Positions 44,301 through 56,300 of a stretch of 64,000 nt of DNA are shown piece by piece; the stretch's first letter is position 1, and each line of letters opens with the position of its first letter. The translations under genes were made by a program, and so were the position numbers. The stretch is from contig JAWPHD010011268.1 in assembly GCA_037043455.1 (NCBI GenBank), positions 21,470-85,469 on the forward strand, read 5' to 3'. The notes under the pieces were generated by a model. It saw only the letters and a list, made by a program, of their open reading frames with translations. It searched no databases and was not told the origin of the DNA. The DNA is from Cyrtodaria siliqua (Eukaryota; Mollusca; Bivalvia; Adapedonta; Hiatellidae).

Positions 44301-47300
44301 AACACTCCCATCCGGTAGGCATTGCTAGGGAAAGAGTCTTGACTAAGAAAACACCAGAGTAGTCCAGTGGTGCCAGCAGTGTGGCCCAAACCCCCAGTGG
44401 TGCCAGAGTCAAACATTTAGTCCACTGAGCCATTGTGGCCCCTTAATACAAACTTACAATCCACTGAGCCACCTTGGCCCCTGGTAAAACATACAATCCA
44501 CTGAGCCACCGTGGCCCCTAAATACAAACATGCAATCCTCTGAGCCACCATGGCCCCTGAACAATAACCAATATACAGTGCATCATACCTCCATCAGGTA
44601 AGAGTTGTACGAGAAAGTAGTCCTTCTCCTTGCCCTTGATATCGTACTTGTCCATCACCCGCTGTATCACCGTGTGTGTATGGTCTGTGTTGTGTAACTG
44701 CAGAAACAAGCACACATTTAATAGCATAGTCATAACCTTCTCACCCACGTATTTCTTTACAAATTTCCATGATGTTGAAATATTCAATAAGTGAAAACAT
44801 AGAGCGTTATTCAGACTTTACCTTTAGTCTATATGAAAAATCTTTTCTTTTTTTCTTACCATAACTTGAAAATTACGGTAAATGTAACTACATTGTCATC
44901 CTGAAATAAGACTAAAGCTTTTAGTATAATTCTCACTACAAAGTATTTTATATTTGGAGAAAGTCAGTTGAGTTCAACCATAAACACCGAGTGGACCAAC
45001 TATCCAAATGTGTAAAAAATAAATTGTAACAAGAAGCATAAACTCTAGTTTTCTTTTAATTTACAATTAGGAATGGATGTTCTTGTGACTTACAGGTGAA
45101 ATCTGAGCTGACAAACACAATTTATCTTACCGGTATTCAATATTTATTTGAAAAAGGCTATGAGCCAACAACACCAATACTTTATGTGGAAAAATTGAAG
45201 TAACAAGAGACCCAAGACAGAAGGCCATCAAACACAGTCAGTAGAGCTACAGATGTGCAAACCGTAAAACATACAGTCAGTAGAGCTGCAGATGTGCAAA
45301 CCGTAAAACACAGTCAGTAGAGCTGCAGATGTGCAAACCGTAAAACACACAGTCAGTAGAGCTGCAGATGTGCAAACCGTAAAACACACAGTCAGTAGAG
45401 CTGCAGATGTGCAAACCGTAAAACACAGTCAGTAGATCTGCAGATGTGCAAACCGTAAAACACACAGTCAGTAGAGCTGCAGATGTGCAAACCGTAAAAC
45501 ACACAGTCAGTAGAGCTGCAGATGTGCAAACCGTAAAACACAGTCAGTAGATCTGCAGATGTGCAAACCGTAAAACACACAGTCAGTAGAGCTGCAGATG
45601 TGCAAAACGTAAAACACATAGTCAGTAAGAGCTGCAGATTTGCAAACCGTAAAACACACAGTCAGTAGAGCTGCAGATGTGCAAACCGTAAAACACACAG
45701 CCAGTAGAGCTGCAGATGTGCAAACCGTAAAACACACAGCCAGTAGAGCTGCAGATGTGCAAACCGTAAAACACACAGTCAGTAGAGCTGCAGATGTGCA
45801 AACCGTAAAACACAGTCAGTAGAGCTGCAGATGTGTAACCATAAAACACACAACCGTAAAACAACACATTTTAGTAGCAGACTAGTTCTGACCCTGACTC
45901 CTATTCATGGATGGTTAGTCATAACACTGTTCATGCCCGCTCTAGGTTCATCATATCTCCAATCTAGGTTCATCATATCCCACCTCTAGGTTCATCATAT
46001 CCTCACCTCTAGGTTCATCATATCCTCACCTCTAGGTTCATCAAATTACCCCATCTCCAGGTTCATCCTATTCCCACCTCTAGGTTCATCCTATCCCCAC
46101 CTCTAGGTTCATCATATCTCCACCTCTAGGTTCATCATATCCCTACCACTAGGTTCATAATATCCCCACCTCTAGGTTCATCATATCCCCATAATAAAAG
46201 ACTCACCATGACACTTTTGTAGACATGAGATTTCGTAATAGCACCTGTCTCCAGGGAGACTTTGATGACGCATGCGTCTGACGACTTGAAGGGCGTCGAG
46301 TTGTCGCTGTCGAATGATTGCAGGGATGAGGTAGATGAGGAGTGGGACATCTGTAGGATAAACAATCAGTAAATGTCTCACACAATGACTCACACAATGA
46401 CTCACACAATGTCTCACACAATGACTCACACAATGTCTCACACAATGATTTCAGCCATGATCTTTCAACAAATATTAGGCATATAATCGCGCCCTGGAAA
46501 TAAGTAAATAGTAGGCACATCCACACATGGACTTGTTGTTTTACGGCTCATCAACAGTTATTTAGTATTTCAATCAATCATTAAATTTCAGCTATGAACT
46601 TTCAACAAACATTAGGTAAATAATGATAGTTGCAGTGGGAATATATGAATAGTGGCGCCAGCTGTTAGCGTAAACTACCTTTAAGACAATTAGACTAAGG
46701 GAGACAACTCCTGCTCACTTAACTTAGATATATGTACTCTCCTATTATGAAGTTACTTTGAGTGTGTAACCACAATGGGTGCACATTATTCGTATGCCGA
46801 TCGGGATATTTCGGATTTAGCCGGTCATGTGATCGATACACCGTTTCGGCGCATGCAATCGCGAGGGAATAGGGTATCTCAATGCCCCAAAATGTGCCGA
46901 GCTATTTTATACGGGATATGCAGCATATGCCGACTGGATGCGTGCACACATCACCCGGAATCAATTGAGTGAAAACCTGACTAAACAGTCACATGGTGTG
47001 AGTTGAAATAAAGTGTCTCGGCATTTATTAGCGTTTCTAGTGCTTTAACATCAACGAGGCTCAAACTGGTGATCTCAGGATTTAGAGTTCAATATGCAGA
47101 AATAAAGTAGTGTTGTTGAGTACTGAACTTACACCAGGGGTGGGAGATGCAGGTGAATCCAGGTTTGAGCTGCTAGCTTGGCTAGATTTGTCGTCGAAAT
47201 TAAGTCCTCCACACATAAACAAAGAAAATCTGTTTGTGTCCAACTTGTTTGGTCTGTGACCGGAACTGAAAAAAGAAATAAAAGTAATAACACATGTACA

Positions 47301-50300
47301 TATGGTTATTAGTTTAATCGTTCATTGAAAATTGAATAAAAACAAATCTATCAAAATAGGTGTTTTCTATTTTTGTTTGAAAAAACCCAAACAAGATATA
47401 TTTATTTGGATTTCTCTGCAAAATAGAGATTATTTAACTGCTGGGATTGAATGTAAGAAAGTCGTATGGTTCTTTTCATGAAAAAGCGGATGCGAGTAAG
47501 TGAAAAAAACAAAACAGGTCTATTGTCTATAGTAACAATCATACAAGTCTTACCTGATGGAGGTAACTTTAATACAATAACAGTTGCTTTTATAAATCAA
47601 TTTGTTTGCCACAATGTTTTTTTTCCCTCTGTACTGATTCAACAATGCATCTCAAATACCACCACTTGTAGCAGAACATTTATAAGTTAATATTACCTCA
47701 CAGATTTCTTTTTCAATTTGGCGCCAACTCCATCAGTAGGGGGCTCGATGGCACACGAGAGCTCGTAACTGAAATGACAACATTTACATGACATAAGCCG
47801 AGTATTGATCAGGTTACATATTTACAAACACACCAAACTTCATCTTATTACCAAATTTGTAGCAGACGTTGATTGAAGTTGTTTAAACAAGATATTTTAA
47901 TTGTAAAATCGAAGGTCAAATGTTTATTTGGATAAATTTTGTTTGTATTATAGCAAATGTAAAATTAGTTCATCTTTTACTTGGCTAGCGTGATAATTCA
48001 TCAAAGGAAATAATGATTAATAAATGATTACAATAATGGCGGAGACATTTGTAAAATCTGTTAAACATAAATATCCAATGACTCACCTCTCATTTTCATC
48101 GTAAACTCGCACCGCGTCGAACCATGTCCAGAAGTTTGTGTCTTCGTGGAACATGTAGATCTGGGACGCAGACTGCAGCAACTTGATTTGAGCAAGAACT
48201 TCAAACTCTTTCCGACGCTTGTCAAAGTTTACGAGGCCGTCAGTGGTGTCCGAGATGGCTGTGTCGATCATCGTCAGATCTGTGAGGAACGTACCCAGAT
48301 ATGGCACAGTACCCTGCACCACACCCTACATATAATATAAACATATATATCAGACAGGAGCTGGTAGCCTTCACCACACCCTACGTATAATATAAAAATA
48401 TATATCAGACAAGAGCTGATACCCTGCACCACACCCTATGTTGATATAAGATAAAACAGTAGCTGGTACATCAAGCTCAGGAGAGATATATATGTTAAAA
48501 GTACGGTAGTATTACACTTATAAACTACATTTCTATCGGTGAAAGACTGTGCTTTCTCAGTGAAAGAATATTCAAAATCAGTAAGTATTAATAACTAACT
48601 CCGCACAAAAAAATAACTATGATGCCTAGTCGACGTCAATAAAGTGTTGCCGACGTCAATATCATCTGCCGATAATGTTCAATAAAGTGAATATTCCGGT
48701 TGAAATCATATATAAACTGACTGAAAATGTATTAAATAGATTATTTAACTGCTGGCATCGATTAATATAGGGAAATCAGATGTGTTTTTTTTCTTACTCA
48801 CTCGCATATGCTCATTCTTGAAAAGAACCACGTCCACCATCTCGTGAAGTTTTTCCCTATAACTGATTCCGGAAGTTAAATAATCTCTATGTCTTACAAA
48901 CTCTAGTTATAGATTTACCATAGATTTGAATAATTGTTTAAAAGCTCATCTAATTGTTATCTATGTTATTAACAGTCACTCCCAGAGAAAGACAATACAG
49001 AGTAATCTGGGATCACTCTACTATCAACTAGATCTGCTGGGAGTCATGCGACTTGCTGCTAAAGGTCACAGGCCAGTGTTCTGTGCCTTGAACCCACAAT
49101 ATTTAGATCAAGCGGCAAGCAGTCTAGCACTAGTCCACCACTACTCTTTGATGACAGAGTAGAAGTCACACGTACATTATCTATCCAGGACTGCCTCTTT
49201 AACTGATTCCTCCGTCGTAATGTTTTATTGCTGGAATCCACGTTAGAGAACTTGGCTGTTGCTTCCTGTAATGCAAATAAATGCTGCATGAAAAGTATTA
49301 AGGTTTTTTATGGTTTCAGCAGAGAAATTCTGTTTCAGCAGTGGAATTCTGGAATGGGTAATATGAAAATTACAACACACATGCATATTTAATTCAATAT
49401 TGTATATGTAGCCGTGCCTTTAATAGTGGTTCAAGGGAGACAACTGCTATAGTTCTCTGTAGTATGTTTACTCATATTTATGTCCCTTATTCCACAGGTA
49501 GATAGCTGGCTATGTTCACAGTACTGAGTAATAACTGTAAAAGTTAATGAGACCATTTATCATGAGATCAATGTATTATATATATTGTATACGGTTGTCA
49601 TATATGTCTTGACAAACTGATTATTGTACAAATACAGCTTGGTTGACAGGATTGAGTGAGTGAAAACTAACTTAGGTCACCCCTAACACTGCATGGCATG
49701 ATAACTCTAACTAACTCAGTCTTTGCCTACCTTCTCTAAGAGAAACACCTATTTCAGTACAGAGATGTAATAATATATATTTTAGTAGTTTTCTATAGAC
49801 TTGTAAAGGTCTGATTGAGAATGTAGTTTATATATTCTACAGCTATTAGATTCTGGGTAAATATTTGGTTGCAGAACCTAAATATGGATTTGTCTGGTGA
49901 GTTCTCGATTGGTTGGTATATTAATGAAATTGCCGCGTTTGTAGATAATGTATTTCTGTAATGGCTGCAATGTCATTCATATTGTAATTGTTTGTTAAAT
50001 GTGATGTTTGTATATATTGCAGGCTTTATATTACCCGTATATAAAGAACCCTAAATCATGGATTGGAGTTGTTGAATTTATCCCCATAAGACCATGGTTA
50101 CATATAACGCAGCATTTATAATAGCAAATGATTGATGCGAGAGAGTTGACAGTATACCTACTATTAATTGTACCTACTAAACAGAAACGAATTATCCTAA
50201 AACAATTTTATAACAAGGAATGTCAAGTGACAAATGTCCTGAAAATGTTAACTCATTTGACCTTTGACCTCCAAGTATGACCTCGACCTTTGAGGTACAG

Positions 50301-53300
50301 ACCCGATTCTTGCACATCTTTTCATTGTGGTTAACATTTGTGTAAAAATTCATGGAAATCCCTTGAGTTCTTTCAAAGTTATGGCTGAGACATGATTGTT
50401 TTGAACGGACGGACGAACGGATGGATGGACAATGCTAACTTCGGTGGCAAAAAAAGAAGAACTGAATTGTTGTTTAACAGCTAGTCCAGACTCTATTGTA
50501 CCCATCTCGGTGAGCCCTAAGGCTCATCGAGTATGTTGGCGGAGGGACTATAAACCTTAGAACTACATACACACACACTTGTTTAACAGCTCATCAGCAC
50601 AATATAGGTTATTTTGAGTCTCTTAGAGAGAAGAAATGATACTCTGGAATTATACTCTGGGAATCTGAGAATATTCCCTACTTGTACTTGTAAATAGGTT
50701 CCAATGGATTCTTTCAACATGCTGGGAGGATACATTCCGGTACATGGAACCAATACGTTCCAATCTGACGACATATTTTTTGTGGTGGAGGCAGACCACC
50801 CTCTTATTCCTGGGTAGAACCAGTACTGTATATCTCCCGACATTCGTAAGAATCAAAACTTTCTCACTCACAAGTTGAGCTCCCAGTGGGATTCGAACCC
50901 GCAGCGGTGAATGGCGAGAAGGTTATCCCCTCGACCAAGGAGGTCAAGACCCCGTGTATCAGCCAAGTAATGCCTTGTGAAACTGAACAATAATGATGAC
51001 AATACAAAAATACAGTATATGCAAGCAACACATTTATAACTTTGGCAAACATTGTCTGACCTTCATCAGGAGGTTCCTTGATGCCAACTGGTTGTTCTCA
51101 TTGGAGAATATACAGGCCAACTCTTCAAATCCTTCCAAATTTTCCCTGTAACAATAAAGGTTATATCATAAATATTATAGCAGCATCAACACGGAATATT
51201 TTCTGCGAAAAATTCAGACAGAAATTGATCCATGAATCTCTTCGACTATAGCAATGTGTGCAAACCACTACACTTTGCATGGCAATTATGCACGGCAACT
51301 TGACCTAGTGACAATCTTTTAAACTTCGTGATAACTTGCAATAATTTTCCTTCAGTACAAAAGATAGCTGGTTCATAACAATGGGTGTGTCATTGACATT
51401 GCTTGTCACATCAGCAATACTTCGACTGTTTCCTGATCTGGCGTCACACTTTTCTCAAAATGGGTCATAATCTCAAGATATCTCAAAAACCAAGTCCAAG
51501 GCTACTGGCTTAGGAGTTACGGACTCAAAAACTGTAGTTTTATGCGAGGCAAACTATATATTGATGATACAAGCAAACAAAGTTTCTCCCCTTCAGTGCT
51601 CTAGGGTCAAAGGATATTTCACTCGCTAACTAAATCATGATTTTTTGCTTTTTACTTGCAAATATGCCATTTTGTACTGAAACGGTATATTTTTAATGCT
51701 GATTTCAATCCGTATTTATATTTTGGATGCAGATTTTTCAAAACTTTAATGATGGAACACCCCTATAAACTGTTTATCTGGAGGATGGAACACCCCTATA
51801 AACTGTTTATCTGGAGCACTCCATCATTATCTGAAGCTGTTTATAACTCTGTAACCGATGAATCAAGGACAATAAATCAAGGACAATAACTCTGTAACCG
51901 ATGAATCAAGGACAATAACTCTGTAACCACTGTAACCGATGAATCAAGGACAATAACTCTGTAACCGATGAATCAAGGACAATAACTCTGTAACCATTGA
52001 ATCAAGGACAATAACTCTGTAACCGATGAATCAAGGACAATAACTCTGTAACCGATGAATCAAGGACAATAACTCTGTAACCGATGAATCAAGGACAATA
52101 ACTCTGTAACCGATGAATCAAGGACAATAACTCTGTACCCGATGCCTTGAATATGGTCATTGCCCAACTTGACCAAGATCTTGTACTGGATTGTACTTAC
52201 TTAGGAAGGACGCCCCTGTGTACTGGATTGTACTTACTAAGGAAGGACGCCCCTGTGTACTGGATTGTACTTACTTAGGAAGGACGCCCCTGTGTACTGG
52301 ATTGTACTTACTTAGGAAGGACGCCCCTGTGTACAGGATTGTTCTTACTTAGGAAGGACGCCCCTATCTTGTACTGGATTGTACTTATTTAGGAAGGACA
52401 CCCCTATCTTGTACTGGATTGTACTTACTTAGGAAGGAAGCCCCAAGATCTTGTACTAGATTGTACTTACTTAGGAAGGACGCCCCTATCCTGTACTGGA
52501 TTGTACTTACTTAGGAAGGACCAAGAGCCTGTACTGGATTGTACTTACTTAGGAAGGACCAAGATCCTGTACTGGATTGTACTAACTTAGGAAGGACGCC
52601 CCTGTGTACTGGATTGTACTTACTTAGGAAGGACGCCCCTGTGTACTGGATTGTACTTACTTAGGAAGGGCGCATCTTGTACTGGATTGTACTTACTTAG
52701 GAAGGACGCCCCAAGATCTTGTACTGGATTGTACTTACTTAGGAAGGACGCCCCTATCCTGTACTGGATTGTACTTACTTAGGAAGGACGCCCCTGTGTA
52801 CTGGATTGTACCTATTTAGGAAGGGCGCATCTTGTACTAGATTGTACTTACTTAGGAAGGACGCCCCTATCCTGTACTGGATTGTACTTACTTAGGAAGG
52901 ACCAAGATCCTGTACTGGATTGTACTAACTTAGGAAGGACACCCCTGTGTACTGGATTGTACTTACTTAGGAAGGACGCCCCTGTGTACTGGATTGTACT
53001 TACTTAGGAAGGACGCCCCTGTGTACTGGATTGTACTTACTTAGGAAGGACACCCCTGTGTACTGGATTGTACTTACTAAGGAAGGACGCCCCTGTGTAC
53101 TGGATTGTACTTACTTAGGAAGGACGCCCCTGTGTACTGGATTGTACTAACTTAGGAAGGACGCCCCTGTGTACTGGATTGTACTTACTTAGGAAGGACG
53201 CCCCTGTGTACTGGATTGTACTTACTTAGGAAGGGCGCATCTTGTACTGGATTGTACTTACTTAGGAAGGACGCCCCAAGATCTTGTACTGGATTGTACT

Positions 53301-56300
53301 TACTTAGGAAGGACGCCCCTATCCTGTACTGGATTGTACTTACTTAGGAAGGACGCCCCTGTGTACTGGATTGTACCTATTTAGGAAGGGCGCATCTTGT
53401 ACTAGATTGTACTTACTTAGGAAGGACGCCCCTATCCTGTACTGGATTGTACTTACTTAGGAAGGACCAAGATCCTGTACTGGATTGTACTAACTTAGGA
53501 AGGACACCCCTGTGTACTGGATTGTACTTACTTAGGAAGGACGCCCCTGTGTACTGGATTGTACTTACTTAGGAAGGACGCCCCTGTGTACTGGATTGTA
53601 CTAACTTAGGAAGGGCGCATCTTGTACTGGATTGTACTTACTTAGGAAGGACGCCCCTGTGTACTGGATTGTACTTACTTAGGAAGGACGCCCCTGTGTA
53701 CTGGATTGTACTTACTTAGGAAGGACGCCCCTGTGTACTGGATTGTACTAACTTAGGAAGGACGCCCCTGTGTACTGGATTGTACTTACTTAGGAAGGAC
53801 GCCCCTGTGTACTGGATTGTACTTACTTAGGAAGGACGCCCCTGTGTACTGGATTGTACTAACTTAGGAAGGACGCCCCTGTGTACTGGATTGTACTTAC
53901 TTAGGAAGGACGCCCCTGTGTACTGGATTGTACTTACTTAGGAAGGACGCCCCTGTGTACTGGATTGTACTTACTTAGGAAGGACGCCCCTGTGTACTGG
54001 ATTGTACTTACTTAGGAAGGACGCCCCTGTGTACTGGATTGTACTAACTTAGGAAGGACGCCCCTGTGTACTGGATTGTACTTACTAAGGAAGGACGCCC
54101 CTGTGTACTGGATTGTACTTACTTAGGAAGGACGCCCCTGTGTACTGGATTGTACTTACTTAGGAAGGACGCCCCTGTGTACTGGATTGTACCTATTTAG
54201 GAAGGGCGCATCTTGTACTAGATTGTACTTACTTAGGAAGGACGCCCCTATCCTGTACTGGATTGTACTTACTTAGGAAGGACCAAGATCCTGTACTGGA
54301 TTGTACTAACTTAGGAAGGACACCCCTGTGTACTGGATTGTACTTACTTAGGAAGGACGCCCCTGTGTACTGGATTGTACTTACTTAGGAAGGACGCCCC
54401 TGTGTACTGGATTGTACTTACTTAGGAAGGAGATTGTACTTACTTAGGAAGGAGATTGTACTTACTTAGGAAGGATGTCCCAAGTTTTGCGTAATCTGTA
54501 CACAGAGTTGGCCTGCAGTCCTGATATGATTGCCTTCAGTGACGAAAAATTCTTTAAATGGCGCATTTCCTGTTAAATAAACAGAGAATTTAAATGTCAT
54601 AGATTTTATTTAAAAACAAATACAGAATTCAAATGTTTCACTTCCTGTTAAAATAAACAACAAAATAATTCAAATCTTGTTTTTCCCACAACAGAAACAA
54701 CTAGACTTTATATGTTTTATTTTCTATATAATTTTTATGAAAAAAAAGGTAAAATTTAGGAAAAATATTTCTAAATAAATTAAATAGAATTCCTCCATAA
54801 AGATCATCTTAAAAACATATTGATGCCAAATTGCTGCAATATACAGATTAAGAAAACATACAGGAAACTCATATATGCACTTTAAAAATTGATCCAACTT
54901 CTCTGGTTTTTTACTTGACCCATTCAATGTCTGAGTTATTTTTCTACCACTCACCTGAGCTATTTCGATCCATTTTTGCAGTATTTTTACTCTCTGAGAA
55001 GTTTTGAGGTCAGTGTTTTTCAGTATGGTAGCAATGACGCGTAGTGAGACCCGGTTGAACTGTTCTATGGTTGCCAACACACTGCCTGCCACAGTGCCCC
55101 CCTTGCCCTGCTTTCTGGCCCTACGAGCCCACACAGCCCCCAGACATTGGTGTGGGACCACACGCTTAAACAGCTCCTGAAAAAAATGAAAACATTAAAC
55201 ACCAGTCCAGCTGACAAATGGCAGAACCCTTTATAGTAAATAATATTATTAATTCTTACAACTTTATAGCCTGAGCCATCCATTTTCTGTTTTTATGCTG
55301 TTTTATATATTATTTTTTTTACTCTATCTCAAAGATGTCACACATATTAAATGTAGAATAAAAACACTTTTTGACATTTTATGTTACAGAACAAGCTTTT
55401 TGGTATCACACTGCCATACATTTATTAGGGATTATACGGTAACTGTATAGACATACGTTCACCCTTCAACATGATCTCCAAAAAGATATGTCCTCACAAT
55501 TAGATATGTCACATTATTACTAGCAAGTGACTATATATCTGTATCTGTAGATTTTCAACACTACTTACCGCGTCTCTGTGAGTAAGCTGTTCTGCAACAG
55601 TCTGGTTACTTATATCACAGAAGCCCAGAGGTTTGTGGTAGTCTGCCACAATCAGGTGGTCAACCTCGTCCACAAGGTTGAAGTGGAACTCGATGTTCTT
55701 TTCTGTAATAAATAAAGTGTATGATTATTCTTTATTCAACTGACTGAGGCTTTCCACTACTGTTTTGGTTCTTGGCAAAAGGGATTTTGAAACAATCAGA
55801 CAGTTATGATATAAAAATGACAAATGTAAAAGCAATGACTTTGGAAGCTGAACACTTCGAGGAACAAAAGTTTTATTTTCCACTTCCAACAAACCTTGTT
55901 TTTGCATTAATTTCTATTTCCTGCTGAAGTCTTACGTTTCTCACGACAATGATCATGTTTTTGCGCATGGCCCAACATACATGTAGTTCACAACTTTACT
56001 ATAACTTATCATTTTCAGGTTCATGAACGTAAACACAGTACAAATGCAAATTCAATTTAAAGTAATTACATTTTTTATGTAATTTATCAGTGTAAAAATT
56101 GATGAACCATATACAGATTTACCACACATTCTGACTTGATCCCATTTTCTATATGATTCAATCAGTCAACAAAGTTTACAAAGCCAAAAACTACAGAAAA
56201 CATGAATTTTATCGGACAGATGTCTATTTAATAATATTATTAAATTATATACAAATCCCTCTTGATGATGCAGATAACAGCCATCACAGCATTGTGATCC

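Noticed and set aside
46775..46972. 65-codon frame in a CpG-rich stretch of intron 11
   Set aside because: No recognisable domain, opposite strand to the host gene, no splice context; more likely a transposon remnant.
50885..50960. Possible true tRNA gene (A and B boxes on minus at ~50.9 kb)
   Set aside because: The sequence around the boxes does not form a full cloverleaf by eye and continues into a SINE body and LINE-like tail; treated as a SINE head.
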